Source: an uncultured Thiohalocapsa sp. (GTDB taxonomy: Bacteria; Pseudomonadota; Gammaproteobacteria; Chromatiales; Chromatiaceae). Taken from it: a DNA stretch of 64,000 nucleotides. Below are positions 22,875 to 32,131 of the stretch, one piece after another (within the stretch, counting starts at the first letter, position 1; each line of letters begins with the position of its first letter). The notes under the pieces are model-generated. The model saw only the letters and a list, made by a program, of their open reading frames with translations, made no database searches and was not told the DNA's origin. A program made the translations under genes and the position numbers. The stretch spans positions 1 to 64,000 of the forward strand of contig NZ_CAJXYK010000033.1 of assembly GCF_913063425.1 (NCBI RefSeq). Reading direction: 5' to 3'.

Positions 22875-23386
22875 GTCCGGACGCCCTCGCGGGTCTGCGC
22901 GACTATCACCTGCCGGCGTCGGCCCACTGGTGGCCGCCCGCACCGGGCTGGTGGCTGCTCGCCGCCGTGGCGGCCCTGGTGGCGTTCCTGTTGTGGCGCC
23001 GGCGCCGGCGGCGCCCGCGCCGGCTCCAGGCGCCCCAGTTGGCCCTCGCCGAGCTCGCGCAGCTGCGCGCGCGCTGGGAGGCCGACGGCGACGACGCGGC
23101 CTTCGTGCGCGAGCTGGCCCAGCTGATGCGGCGCTATGCCATCGCCCGCTGGCCCGCGGATGCGGTCGCCGGCCTCACCGGCGCCGCTTGGCGCGCCTAT
23201 TTGCTGCGTCAATGTGAAGCGGCACCCCCCGCGGTGCGGGCATCGCTCAGCGCCGCGCTTGGCGAGGCGCTGACGCGCTGGCCCTACCAGCCGCAGCCGG
23301 GCGGGAGTCCGCCGGCCCTCGCGGCGGCGCTCGCGGAGCTGATTCGCCACGCCGGCGGGGACGACGCCGGGGGGCCGCGGCGATGA
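22871..23386 (+). CDS. DUF4381 membrane protein
   Basis: A 171-aa protein. The N-terminus reads LAGLRDYHLPASAHWWPPAPGWW, the DUF4381 hallmark. One TM helix follows (LLAAVAALVAFLLW), then an arginine-rich stretch (RRRRRRPRR) fixing a cytoplasmic C-terminal helical domain. It overlaps the DUF58 gene by 4 bp and batA by 4 bp (ATGA at both ends), so translation of the operon is coupled. The family role is as a small Bat-operon partner; its biochemical function is unknown. Confidence 0.9.
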   Translation: MSPDALAGLRDYHLPASAHWWPPAPGWWLLAAVAALVAFLLWRRRRRRPRRLQAPQLALAELAQLRARWEADGDDAAFVRELAQLMRRYAIARWPADAVAGLTGAAWRAYLLRQCEAAPPAVRASLSAALGEALTRWPYQPQPGGSPPALAAALAELIRHAGGDDAGGPRR

Positions 23387-24438
23387 CCAGCCTCGCCTGG
23401 CCCTGGGCGCTGGCGCTGCTGCCGCTGCCGCTCCTGCTGCGCTGGCTGCTGCCGCCGGCGCGGCGGGTGGGCGGTCGCGCCCTGCGGCTGCCCGCGCGCA
23501 CGCCGTTGGCGGCGCTCGCCGGTGCACCGGAGCGTCACGGCGGCCGAATGCGGCTGCTGTTGGCCGTGGCCGCCTGGCTGTTGCTGGTGCTGGCCCTCGC
23601 GCGGCCGCAATGGCTGGGCGAGCCCGCCGCGCTCCCCATGGCCGGTCGCGACCTGATGCTGGCGGTGGATGTGTCCGGCAGCATGGAGCAGCCGGACTTC
23701 GAGCTGGCCGGTGCGCCGGCGACCCGCCTGGCGGTGGTGAAGCAGGTGGCGCGGGACTTCATCGAGCGGCGCGTGGAAGATCGCATCGGCCTCATCCTGT
23801 TTGCGAGCGAGCCCTATGTGCAGACGCCGCTCACCTACGACCGCGCCGCGGTGGCGCAGATGCTGGAGGAGGCCGTGGTGGGCATCGCCGGCCGCGACAC
23901 GGCCATCGGCGACGCCATCGGCCTCGCCGTGAAGCGCCTGCGCGAGGAGCCGCAGGACAATCGCGTGCTGGTGCTGCTGACGGACGGGGACAACACCGTC
24001 GGCCGGCTCGCCCCCATGCAGGCGGCTGGCCTCGCCGCCCGCGCCGGCGTGCGCATCTACAGCATCGGCCTCGGCGGTGCCGCGGGCGCCGGGAGCGTCG
24101 GCGGCTATCGGCTGCGGCGCGCCGGCGACGACCTGAATCCGGCCTTGCTGCGAGCGGTGGCCGATGCCACCGGCGGGCGCTATTTCCGCGCTGGGGACGC
24201 GCAGGAGCTGGCGAGCGTCTATCGCACACTGAACCGGCTGGAGCCCAACGTGCGCCAGCTTGCGACCTACCGTCCCGCGCGGGAGCTCTATCCACTGCCC
24301 GCCGCGGCCGCGCTCGCGCTGAGCCGGCTGCCGGCGCTGCCGGGCCTGCTGCCGGTTGGACGCACACAGCGCCCGGTCGCCGATGGCCTGGGTGTGGACA
24401 CAGCCCCGGCTGTGCGGGAGGACGCGGATGCCGCTTGA
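23383..24438 (+). CDS. batA: von Willebrand A domain membrane protein (BatA type)
   Basis: A 351-aa protein with two N-terminal hydrophobic segments (WPWALALLPLPLLLRWLLP and LLLAVAAWLLLVLALARP). A VWA domain carries the MIDAS motif DLMLAVDVSGSMEQPDF near residue 88 and the later metal residues in DRIGLILFASEPYVQTPLTYD and VLVLLTDGDNTVG. BatA is proposed to assemble with BatB at the inner membrane in envelope and oxidative stress tolerance. Unlike many BatA proteins I see no strong C-terminal TM helix. It overlaps the downstream batB/C by 11 bp. Confidence 0.9.
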   Translation: MTSLAWPWALALLPLPLLLRWLLPPARRVGGRALRLPARTPLAALAGAPERHGGRMRLLLAVAAWLLLVLALARPQWLGEPAALPMAGRDLMLAVDVSGSMEQPDFELAGAPATRLAVVKQVARDFIERRVEDRIGLILFASEPYVQTPLTYDRAAVAQMLEEAVVGIAGRDTAIGDAIGLAVKRLREEPQDNRVLVLLTDGDNTVGRLAPMQAAGLAARAGVRIYSIGLGGAAGAGSVGGYRLRRAGDDLNPALLRAVADATGGRYFRAGDAQELASVYRTLNRLEPNVRQLATYRPARELYPLPAAAALALSRLPALPGLLPVGRTQRPVADGLGVDTAPAVREDADAA

Positions 24439-26263
24439 GCCGCACTGGCTGCGCCCGGCGTGGCTCGCACTCCTGCCGGTGCTGGCGCTGGCCTTGGTCC
24501 TGCTCCTGCGGCGTGCACGGCAGGCGCGTCAATGGGAGTCGCTGGTGGACGCGCGCCTGCGGCCCCACGTGCTCACCGCTGCCGGCGGGGGCCGTCCCGG
24601 CCCGCTGCTGGCGGGGCTCGGCGTGCTCTGGCTGCTGGTGGTGCTGGCGCTGGCGGGTCCGGCCTGGCAGCTCGCACAGCGACCTGTCTTCCGCATCGAG
24701 CAGCCGCGGGTGCTGCTGCTGGACCTCTCCGGGAGCATGCAGGCCAAGGACATTGCGCCGTCGCGCCTCGCGCGGGGGCGCTTTGAAGTGATGGATCTGC
24801 TCCGCAACGCCAGGGAGGGCCAGTTCGCCCTCATCGCCTTCGGCGCCGAGCCCTTCCTGATCGCGCCACTGACCACGGATGCCCGCACCATCCGCGAGCA
24901 GGTGCCCTTGCTCACGCCGGCCGTGCTGCCCGTGACCGGCGAGCGGCGCACGGATCTCGCCCTGGGTCTCGCGGGGCAGCTGCTGCGCCGCAGTGCCGCC
25001 GCCGCGGCGGACATCATCCTCATCACCGATGCCGTCGGGCCTGCCGAGCCTGCGGCCGCCGCCGCCGCGGCGCTGGCGGATGGGGGCCACCGGGTCTCGG
25101 TGCTGGGGCTGGCGCCTGACCCCGGGCTGGACGCCCTGGCCCGTGCCGGCGGCGGCATCGTCGTCACTTCGCGGGCGGACGACGTGGATACGGCGCGGCT
25201 GCTGGCGCTCCAGGGCGACCCGGACCCACGGGTGGCGGGTGCGCAGGTGAGCCTGGACCAACAGTGGCGGGACGACGGCCCCTGGCTCCTGCTGCTGGCG
25301 CTGCCGCTGGCGGCCTTGGCCTTCCGCCGCGGCTGGCTCGCGGTGCTGCCGCTGGCGCTCGTGCTGCTGCCGCCGGTGCCGGCGCAGGCGGGCATCTGGG
25401 ACGATCTTTGGCTGCGCCCGGAGCAGCAGGCCCTGCGGGATGCGGCTGCCGGTCGCCTCGACGCGGCGCTGGCGCGGGTGGATGATCCCCGCTGGCGCGC
25501 CGCGGTCCGCTACCGGGCCGGTGATTACAGCGGCGCACTCGAGGCGCTGGCGGGCCAGCGCGGCGCCGACGCCCACTACAACCGCGGCAATGTGCTGGCC
25601 CGGCTCGGTCGCTTCGAGGCGGCGCTCGCCGAGTATGACGCCGCCCTGGCGCTGGAGCCGACCCATGCCGATGCCCGGCACAACCGCCGTCTGCTGCGCG
25701 AGCTGGCGCAGCGGCAGGGTCCGGTGCGCGCCGCCGCCGGCCGCGAGACGCAGGATGCCGGCGGCAGCAACGACGGTGAGGCGGGCACGGAGACGGCTGC
25801 GGATGCCGCCGGCGAGCCGGCGGGCCCAGGCCGCGCGGACGCCAGCTCAGCCGCTGCCCGGGGCGGCGAGGCCGCAGGCGCCGAGGAGATCCCAGCGGCC
25901 GGCGGCGACGGGCCGGCGCAGCCTGCGGCCGGCACCGACGCGCCCGTGGCGGACACTGGCGGCGCGGCAGACGCCGCGCGCAGCAGTGACGACACGCGCA
26001 GCGCCGGACAGCCGGGCGGGCCGCCAGCCGCCACCGCCGCTCAGCCGGACGCCGGCCGCCCGGGCGCCGGGCAAGCGGCGGCCCAGGCGGGGCGGGATGC
26101 ACCGCAGGTCGCGACCTGGTCCGGCACGGACGGTGCGGCAACCGACACGCAGCTGGACGCCGCCGATGCCTATCTGTTGCAGCAGGTGCCGGACGACCCC
26201 GCACGGCTGTTGCGCGAGCGTCTCATGCTCCAGTACCTGCGCCGCCATGGTCAGTTGTACTGA
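24428..26263 (+). CDS. fused BatB/BatC protein: VWA domain plus TPR
   Basis: A 611-aa fusion. Residues 1-80 hold two TM helices. The VWA domain follows, with MIDAS RVLLLDLSGSMQAKDI near residue 95, then a TM pair near 285-320 (DGPWLLLLALPLAALAF, LAVLPLALVLLPPVPAQA). TPR motifs come next, around ADAHYNRGNVLARLGRFEAALAEYDAALALEPTHADARHN. A long Ala/Gly/Pro-rich low-complexity linker and the BatC end DDPARLLRERLMLQYLRR finish the protein. The VWA part is BatB and the TPR part BatC. The start is the ATG inside the end of batA; batD begins 17 bp before this stop. Confidence 0.9.
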   Translation: MPLEPHWLRPAWLALLPVLALALVLLLRRARQARQWESLVDARLRPHVLTAAGGGRPGPLLAGLGVLWLLVVLALAGPAWQLAQRPVFRIEQPRVLLLDLSGSMQAKDIAPSRLARGRFEVMDLLRNAREGQFALIAFGAEPFLIAPLTTDARTIREQVPLLTPAVLPVTGERRTDLALGLAGQLLRRSAAAAADIILITDAVGPAEPAAAAAAALADGGHRVSVLGLAPDPGLDALARAGGGIVVTSRADDVDTARLLALQGDPDPRVAGAQVSLDQQWRDDGPWLLLLALPLAALAFRRGWLAVLPLALVLLPPVPAQAGIWDDLWLRPEQQALRDAAAGRLDAALARVDDPRWRAAVRYRAGDYSGALEALAGQRGADAHYNRGNVLARLGRFEAALAEYDAALALEPTHADARHNRRLLRELAQRQGPVRAAAGRETQDAGGSNDGEAGTETAADAAGEPAGPGRADASSAAARGGEAAGAEEIPAAGGDGPAQPAAGTDAPVADTGGAADAARSSDDTRSAGQPGGPPAATAAQPDAGRPGAGQAAAQAGRDAPQVATWSGTDGAATDTQLDAADAYLLQQVPDDPARLLRERLMLQYLRRHGQLY

Positions 26264-27743
26264 GCGCGGTGCGCACCGCGCCCGGCGCGGGTCAGTGCTT
26301 CCGCACCTTGTGCTGCTGTCATTGCTTGCGGCCGGCATTCCGGTGGGCGCTGCGCTCGCGGCAACTGCCGACGCGGCGCCGGGGGACGTGCGGGTCGCCG
26401 CCGACGACGTTCTGCTGGAGGTGAGTGCGGACACGGACGCGCCCTATGTGCAGGCACGGGTGCGGTATCGGGTGCGCGTGCTGGCCAGGGTGCCGTTACG
26501 GGACGCAACGCTGTCGGCGCCGACGGCCGATGGCGCGCTGCTGCGGCGGGTGGGCAGCGACCGCCGCTTCGACCTGGAGCAGAGCGGCCAGCGCTATCGT
26601 GCCAGCGAGCGCCTGTACGTGGTGGTGCCCGAGCAGCCCGGACCCCTCACCATCGCAGGCCCCACCCTGTCCGCGGCGGTGCCGGAGCGGGCACTGGAAG
26701 GCGCTCCGGCGGACGCGCTCATCGAGCGCCGAGTGGTCCTGTCGCGCACTGCGCCGGATCTGGTTCTTCAGGTGCGGCCCCCGCCCACGACGGCCGCGCA
26801 TGCCTGGCTGCCGGCGGAGTCCGTGTCCATCAGCGAGCGCTGGCAGCCGGAGCCCGACCGATTGCGCGTCGGCGACCCCTTGCAGCGGCGCATCGTCATC
26901 GAGGCTGCGGGCGTCGGAGCAAGCGCCCTGCCGCTCCCCGCCACGCCGGCGGTGCCTGGGCTTCGCGTCTATCCGCAGCGTGCCGAGCATGATCAGCGCC
27001 AAATCGGCGAGGACCTTGCGGTGACGACTGTGCTGGAGCAGACCCTGGTGCCGACGACCCCCGGGATTCTGTCGCTGCCTGCGGTGCAGGTGCCCTGGTG
27101 GAGCCTCGGCATGGACGAAGCCCGCATCGCCAGCCTGCCTGCCCGGCAGCTGGTCGTGACCGGGAGCACGGTCGGGGCGCCCCCGACGCGGGATACTGCC
27201 GCTGCGGACACCGGTTGGCGGGAGCGCTTTCTCGCCCGGGCGGGCGCTGACCTTTGGGGACCCTCCGGACTGGCCTTGGCACTTGGCCTCGCGTGGCTTG
27301 TGACGCTGTTCCTGTGGTGGCGCGAGCGCCGGCGCAGGGGTCGCGCAGGGCAGGGCGAGCGTCCCCGGGTCTTGGCCGCCGCAATCCCTGTGGAGGAGTG
27401 GGTGCGACGTTTCCGCCGTGCCTGCGAGCGGGATGATGCGGCGGCGGCCCGGGAAGCCCTCGCGGGCTGGGCGGCGGCGGTCCAGCGCTCGCGCGGCGTG
27501 GGCAGGCTCGGCACTGCGACGCTGCTGCGGGAGCAGGGTGCCGCCGATGCAGCACTGGCCGTGGTGCGCGAGCTCGATCAGCGGCTGTGGGGCCGTCACG
27601 ACGCGAGCAACCCCTGGCGTGGCGGCGAGGCCCTTGGGCTGTTGTTGCCGCTGCTGCGTGAGGCCGGCGCCGCCGAGGCGCAGGCCGCCGCCGACCGCGC
27701 CGGGCTGCCGGCGCTCTTCCCCGTGCGCGGCGGGGACGGGTGA
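26247..27743 (+). CDS. batD: BatD-like oxygen-tolerance/envelope protein
   Basis: A 498-aa exported protein. The start MVSCTERGAHRARRGSVLPHL leads into a signal peptide (LVLLSLLAAGIPVGAALA). Immunoglobulin-like strands typical of BatD follow (VSADTDAPYVQARVRYRVRVLARVPLRD, then VGDPLQRRIVIEAAGVGASALP, then VEQTLVPTTPGILSLPAVQVPWW-type sequence). One C-terminal TM helix (LALALGLAWLVTLFLWW) precedes a basic, helical cytosolic tail. It closes the Bat operon. Length and architecture fit the family, which is diverse in sequence. Confidence 0.88.
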   Translation: MVSCTERGAHRARRGSVLPHLVLLSLLAAGIPVGAALAATADAAPGDVRVAADDVLLEVSADTDAPYVQARVRYRVRVLARVPLRDATLSAPTADGALLRRVGSDRRFDLEQSGQRYRASERLYVVVPEQPGPLTIAGPTLSAAVPERALEGAPADALIERRVVLSRTAPDLVLQVRPPPTTAAHAWLPAESVSISERWQPEPDRLRVGDPLQRRIVIEAAGVGASALPLPATPAVPGLRVYPQRAEHDQRQIGEDLAVTTVLEQTLVPTTPGILSLPAVQVPWWSLGMDEARIASLPARQLVVTGSTVGAPPTRDTAAADTGWRERFLARAGADLWGPSGLALALGLAWLVTLFLWWRERRRRGRAGQGERPRVLAAAIPVEEWVRRFRRACERDDAAAAREALAGWAAAVQRSRGVGRLGTATLLREQGAADAALAVVRELDQRLWGRHDASNPWRGGEALGLLLPLLREAGAAEAQAAADRAGLPALFPVRGGDG

Positions 27744-27853
27744 AAGCGGCCCCCGCCACCCGTCCTGCGGCACGACGAGGGGCGGGCGGTAGGCTGAGGG
27801 CGCCGCTCGAAGGCGCCGGCAGCCGGCCTTGGGCAGGACGCAGGCGCGCGGGG

Positions 27854-28384
27854 TCAGGCGCCCCAGCGACGCACACGCCCCGTATCGAGATGAACGAAAT
27901 CCGAGCGCGGATAATAGCCGACGCCGCCGCGGCTCAGCGTCAGCGCGGCATCACGGATGTTCCGGGTCGGCATCTCGGTCAGGCGCACGTCGATGGCCTG
28001 GCCGGTCATGTGCAGGCTGCGCCGGGCGACCCCGGAGGAAGTGCGCCGCAGCCGGTTGTTGGTGCGCGGCGAGCGGTAACCGCTGATGATCTCGAAGGTG
28101 CCGTCGTCGTGGCCGAGGCGGCGCTTCACGTCGTAGAGCAGATCGAACAGCTGCGGGTCGATGGCGGTCTCGTCGCCGGTGCGGAAGTCCCGCAGGAAAT
28201 GATTCAGGCGTTGCAGCGCGCTGCGCTGGTAGTTGTCGCCGATGCGGTAGGCGACGCTCAGGCGCTCGTCGGTGTGCAGGTGATGCAGGGACAACGTACG
28301 GACATCGGCTGAGGCGCTGTGACGGGCAAAGGCTGGTGCGGACGCAACAGCTAATGCCGCGCCGAGAAAGTATCGGCGGTTCAT
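27854..28384 (-). CDS. mepK: murein DD-endopeptidase MepK-like (YcbK, DUF882)
   Basis: A 176-aa zinc peptidase of the M15-like DUF882 family, close in pattern to E. coli YcbK/MepK, which cuts peptidoglycan cross-links. The N-terminus NRRYFLGAALAVASAPAFA is a signal of Tat-like form. Zinc and catalytic positions are in ISGYRSPRTNNRLRRTSSGVA, SLHMTGQAIDVRL and VGYYPRSDFVHLDTGRVRRW. The downstream neighbour on the opposite strand is also a peptidoglycan enzyme. The two are divergent across an A+T-rich 236-bp promoter region. Confidence 0.9.
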   Translation of the reverse strand: MNRRYFLGAALAVASAPAFARHSASADVRTLSLHHLHTDERLSVAYRIGDNYQRSALQRLNHFLRDFRTGDETAIDPQLFDLLYDVKRRLGHDDGTFEIISGYRSPRTNNRLRRTSSGVARRSLHMTGQAIDVRLTEMPTRNIRDAALTLSRGGVGYYPRSDFVHLDTGRVRRWGA

Positions 28385-28620
28385 TGATTTCCCCCAATTA
28401 AACGGCTTTTTGTGCAGCCTGAGTATAGACGCCGCCGGAGCAAATGCAACGGTGGAACCACCATAAATTCGATGCTTGGCAGCGACTGATGATGCAAAGC
28501 CTGACGAGAGAACGATAAGCTGTTATTTTGATTGTGCAAACAGCTTTCGTTGGTCTCTTCGTGTGCTATACTCTGTCGCATCCTCGCAACCCTACGACAG
28601 GCTCACTAGGGTAAACCCGT
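28385..28620. promoter_or_regulatory. A+T-rich divergent promoter region, mepK / lytic transglycosylase
   Basis: This 236-bp gap is far richer in A+T than its surroundings (for example GATAAGCTGTTATTTTGATT). A TATACT at 28567-28572 is a fair -10 box for the rightward gene. No convincing -35 lies 16-18 bp upstream. I see no gene in it. Confidence 0.4.
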
Positions 28621-29403
28621 ATGCGTGCGATGTCACCCCCCTTCGGCACCCCCTTCGGCATCCAGTCCCGCAGGGATGACCCTCGCCGTCCTCTGCTCCA
28701 AGGCGTTTTGGTGCTGCTCTGTCTGGGCTTGCCTGCGGCGGTGGTGCCGGATGTGTACAAGTACGTGGACAAGGACGGCAACGTCTATTTTTCCGATGAG
28801 CCCCTGTCGGGCGCCCATCTGAGCTTGGAGTGGAAGCGCACCTCCAAGCGCCTGGCCGCCGAGAACAAGCAGCAGTCCGAGGCGCATCGGCGGCGGCAGG
28901 AGGAGGCCATGGCGCGGGTGCAGGCGCGGCTCGACAGTCATGCGGTGAACGTCTCGGCGGCCCGGCCCTCGGCGCCCGTGAGCGGCTCCATGTCGGAGCG
29001 CCGCGCCCGGTATCGGCACCTTATCGAGGCCAATGCGAGCCGCTATGGGCTGAGCCCGGCATTGCTGCACGCGGTGATCCGCACCGAGTCCGCCTACAAG
29101 GCCAACGCCCTCTCGCACGCCGGTGCCTGCGGACTGATGCAGCTCATGCCCGCCACCGCCGCCCGCTTCGGTGTCGGCGATATCTGGAGCCCGGCCGAGA
29201 ACATCCGCGGCGGCTCCGCCTACCTGCGCTTCCTGCTCGATCTTTTCGACGGGGACCTGCGCCTGGCCCTGGCGGGCTACAACGCCGGCGAGAACGCGGT
29301 GAAGAAGTTCGGCAACCAGATCCCGCCCTACCGCGAGACCCAGGACTACGTGCGCAAGGTCCTGCGCCACCTGGCAGCCGAGCGGCTTGCTCACCGCTCC
29401 TGA
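28621..29403 (+). CDS. lytic transglycosylase with DUF4124-like N-terminus
   Basis: A 260-aa exported enzyme. After a signal-like segment (LLQGVLVLLCLGLPAAVVP), residues 44-70 (DVYKYVDKDGNVYFSDEPL) are a DUF4124 motif. A charged helical linker follows, then the SLT family 1 domain: LIEANASRYGLSPALLHAVIRTESAYKANALS with the catalytic Glu in RTES, GACGLMQLMPATAARFGV, and LALAGYNAGENAV. It cleaves glycan strands to anhydromuropeptides in the periplasm. An in-frame ATG at 28630 is an alternative start. Confidence 0.92.
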   Translation: MRAMSPPFGTPFGIQSRRDDPRRPLLQGVLVLLCLGLPAAVVPDVYKYVDKDGNVYFSDEPLSGAHLSLEWKRTSKRLAAENKQQSEAHRRRQEEAMARVQARLDSHAVNVSAARPSAPVSGSMSERRARYRHLIEANASRYGLSPALLHAVIRTESAYKANALSHAGACGLMQLMPATAARFGVGDIWSPAENIRGGSAYLRFLLDLFDGDLRLALAGYNAGENAVKKFGNQIPPYRETQDYVRKVLRHLAAERLAHRS

Positions 29404-29456
29404 TTGCCCGGGCCGGCGGCGATGGTGACGGAGACCATCGCTGCGGCCCGCCCTGA

Positions 29457-31793
29457 TCAGCTCGGGGTCTGTGGCAGCGGCGGAGGCGCTGCGGGCGGTG
29501 GGTCATCGTCTGCCGTACCGTCCGCCGGCGGCACGGCGTGTGCTGCGGCCTGCCCGAGGGGGGAGGTCGCCGTGGGCTCGCCCGCCGCGGGCGCGGCCGC
29601 CTCGTCCTCCTGGCTCAGGGCCTTGCGGATGGAGACGAGCGCGCGCTCGATGAAGGGGTGCTGTTGTTTGGGGATCACGCGCGCTTCACCTGAGAGCATG
29701 TCGCGGGCCAGCTCGCGGAGTGTCTTGACCTCCGCCTGCATGCCGGCCCGATCGACGAACATGCAGGTGGAGGTGAGCAGGCTCATCCACGACAGCTTGA
29801 CCCGTTTGACCGCGCCGCTATCGCCGTCGCGCAGCTCGAACCATGTGCCGAACTTGGTCTTGCGCAGCCGCTCGATCATCACGCGCTCGTCTTCGTCGAG
29901 CACGGTCTCGTCGCTGTCGTCGACGATGGCGCGCATGTAGCTCGAGGGTGTGGAGATCTCGTGGGCGCTGTCCTGGGTGCTGTCCTCGCGTCCGGGCTGG
30001 GTGCGCCACTCCCGCGGATCCTCCAGCAGCGCAGTCAGCCGCTCCATGGCGGCGTGGTTGTGGCTGCCAAGGCTGCGGACGGCGTTTTGGATGCGTGCGC
30101 GCAGGCCGGGCAGGCCCGGCAGCCGACGCTCCAGCTCGGCGTCGTTCAACGCCGGGTCGAACAGCTCGATGAGCTGGCGCGCGATGTCGATGGCGTCCGC
30201 CCAGGCCTCGCTGTCCTCACCTGCCTCGTTGCGCAGGAGAATGAAGGCGAGCAGGTCGAGCCAGGTCGGCCGCAGAAAGGTCACCAACGCCGGTGGGAGG
30301 GAGCGGTCCTGGGTGAGCGCGTGAATTTCCTTGGCGGCGCGCTGTCGGGCGAGCTGAAGCCGCTCGCGACCGCGGGCGGCCTCGGTGGTGCGCCGCTCCA
30401 TGGTGTCGGTGCGCTTGCGCTGCTCGGCGACCGCGCCGTTGAAGTACTCCAGCAGCTCGTCGAACAGCGAGACGTCGTCGCTGAATTCCTGCAGCACGCG
30501 GTCGACGACGCGCTGGATGTGTGGATAGATGCCGCGGTTGGGGTGGGTTTCCTCCATCCACAGGCTGCCGGCCTCGACCATTTCGTCCAGCAGCCGGCGG
30601 GCGGCGTGGTCGCTGTTGACAAGCAGCCGCCGGTCGATGAGTGCCAGCTTGAGGTAGGGCGTGTGCAGGTGGCTGATGAGGGCCTTGGCGGAGTTGGGCA
30701 GCACCGGGTCGTTCAGCATGTACTCGAACAACAGGCCGATGAGATCGATGAGGTCGGCGTCCACAGGCGCGAGCTTGTCGCGGTCCAGCGCATCCAGCAC
30801 CTGCTCGCGCTCGTCCTCCAGGGCCTGCTTGACGCGGCCGACGAAGCGCTGGTCCATCTGCATCTCGCCGCTGCCGCTGACGGCGGACCGCGTCGGCCGC
30901 TGCGGCGGCAATTGATCGAACGCCGAAATCACCTGTGCGCGCGGTATGGGTGAGCTCCCGGCGCCGGCGTTGGCGCCCCCGCGGCGCTTGGACATGAGCT
31001 CCACGACGCTGGCGAACAGATCGCCGTTGTCGTCGCCGCCGGCCTGTCCGGAGTCGGCATCGCCGGACCTGTTGCGCTGCTCCTGCTCCGCCCGCGCGCG
31101 GATCTCGCGCTCGCGCGCCTTCTTAACGCTCACCGGCTTGATGTGCGGCAGAATGCCGTCGTCCTTGAGCAGCTGGTTCATCTGCCGATACACGGACTGC
31201 ATGTCGCGCATCAGGAGCTTGTCGAAGAGCGCGTAGAGGACGATCTTGACCTTGACGTCCACCTCAAGCTGGCGCAGGGCGGTGCGCAGCGCCTGCACCA
31301 GCTGGTGCGGGCCGCCAATGATTTCGTAGTCCTTGATCTTCTTGCCGTCGTTGACGACGGCCAGCCGTTGGCTCAGCGCATACAGCTCCGGGAAGCAGTT
31401 GGCGTTCGCCTTGATGATGATGTTTTCGCAGGCGACCGACTCCTCCATGTCATCGGGGGCGATGAGGGACAGCTCCGCTGCGCCGCCGGCGCTCGCTTCT
31501 GCGGGTGGCGGCGGGGCATGGCCGAGCTCGTCGAAGCCCCGTGCCACGGCCTCGAGGAAGGTGCGCAGGATGCGGTCGCGGTGGTGGCTCAGGTGCGAGA
31601 TGGCCTCGAAGAAGCGGCCCTGCACCGTATTGGATTCCGCACGCTCGGCGAAATCCAGCAGCGCGGAGTTGGCCTGATCGAGCACGGCCGTCAGGCGCTG
31701 ATTGCAGTAATCGAGCAGCGGTGCCCGGCAGCGGGCCAGTGACGCCGCGCGCTGCGTGCCCTTGGCGGCGGTGCTGCTGGCGGAATCGGTCAT
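29457..31793 (-). CDS. DUF1631 family protein
   Basis: A 778-aa predicted cytosolic, helical protein of the DUF1631 family, often mislabelled thymidine phosphorylase. Recognisable stretches are YDELGHAPPP-like linkers, VIDLIGLLFEYMLNDPVLPNSAKALISHLHTPYLKLALID, MVEAGSLWMEETHPNRGIYPHIQRVVDRVLQEF and the C-terminal GTWFELRDGDSGAVKRVKLSWMSLLTSTCMFVDRAG. The last segment resembles a PilZ-like beta barrel. I chose the ATG of MTDSASSTAAKG; an upstream in-frame ATG at 31862 would add 23 residues of non-family sequence. It follows a 72-aa conserved small gene. Confidence 0.85.
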   Translation of the reverse strand: MTDSASSTAAKGTQRAASLARCRAPLLDYCNQRLTAVLDQANSALLDFAERAESNTVQGRFFEAISHLSHHRDRILRTFLEAVARGFDELGHAPPPPAEASAGGAAELSLIAPDDMEESVACENIIIKANANCFPELYALSQRLAVVNDGKKIKDYEIIGGPHQLVQALRTALRQLEVDVKVKIVLYALFDKLLMRDMQSVYRQMNQLLKDDGILPHIKPVSVKKAREREIRARAEQEQRNRSGDADSGQAGGDDNGDLFASVVELMSKRRGGANAGAGSSPIPRAQVISAFDQLPPQRPTRSAVSGSGEMQMDQRFVGRVKQALEDEREQVLDALDRDKLAPVDADLIDLIGLLFEYMLNDPVLPNSAKALISHLHTPYLKLALIDRRLLVNSDHAARRLLDEMVEAGSLWMEETHPNRGIYPHIQRVVDRVLQEFSDDVSLFDELLEYFNGAVAEQRKRTDTMERRTTEAARGRERLQLARQRAAKEIHALTQDRSLPPALVTFLRPTWLDLLAFILLRNEAGEDSEAWADAIDIARQLIELFDPALNDAELERRLPGLPGLRARIQNAVRSLGSHNHAAMERLTALLEDPREWRTQPGREDSTQDSAHEISTPSSYMRAIVDDSDETVLDEDERVMIERLRKTKFGTWFELRDGDSGAVKRVKLSWMSLLTSTCMFVDRAGMQAEVKTLRELARDMLSGEARVIPKQQHPFIERALVSIRKALSQEDEAAAPAAGEPTATSPLGQAAAHAVPPADGTADDDPPPAAPPPLPQTPS

Positions 31794-31912
31794 GTCGAGC
31801 CAGTCTTCTCTGTCGGGGCGTGCGGCAGCCGTGGCCGTCCTGTCCCACTGTGCCGGCCGCAAGATGCCGGCCCGCAGGCGCCAGCGGGATGTACGTCCCG
31901 GCCCGGCTCGGT

Positions 31913-32131
31913 TCAGTCCTCGCCGATCACCCGTTCGTCGCGCGGCGTGGAAAGCAGCTTCTCGGCCTCGCCCTGTTGGTTGGCGAAGATGAGGCGATAG
32001 TCGCCGTCGTCTTCCGGCGCTCGTTCCTGGCGCAGGCTGCGCACCAGGGCGCGTGCCTCCTGGTAGCGGTCTTTGGTGTCGATGTAGCGCAGTTCCAGGT
32101 TGGGGGAGACGCGGTACACGAAGTAGGGCAT
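31913..32131 (-). CDS. 72-aa conserved hypothetical protein upstream of DUF1631
   Basis: The product MPYFVYRVSPNLELRYID... is small, charged and without signal or TM segment. It ends STPRDERVIGED. The start MPYF is preferred over an ATG nine bases upstream because AGGTG lies 6 bp before it. The gene directly precedes the DUF1631 gene on the same strand with a gap of about 120 bp. I recognise the pairing with DUF1631 as a common gammaproteobacterial arrangement, but no function is known. Confidence 0.75.
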   Translation of the reverse strand: MPYFVYRVSPNLELRYIDTKDRYQEARALVRSLRQERAPEDDGDYRLIFANQQGEAEKLLSTPRDERVIGED

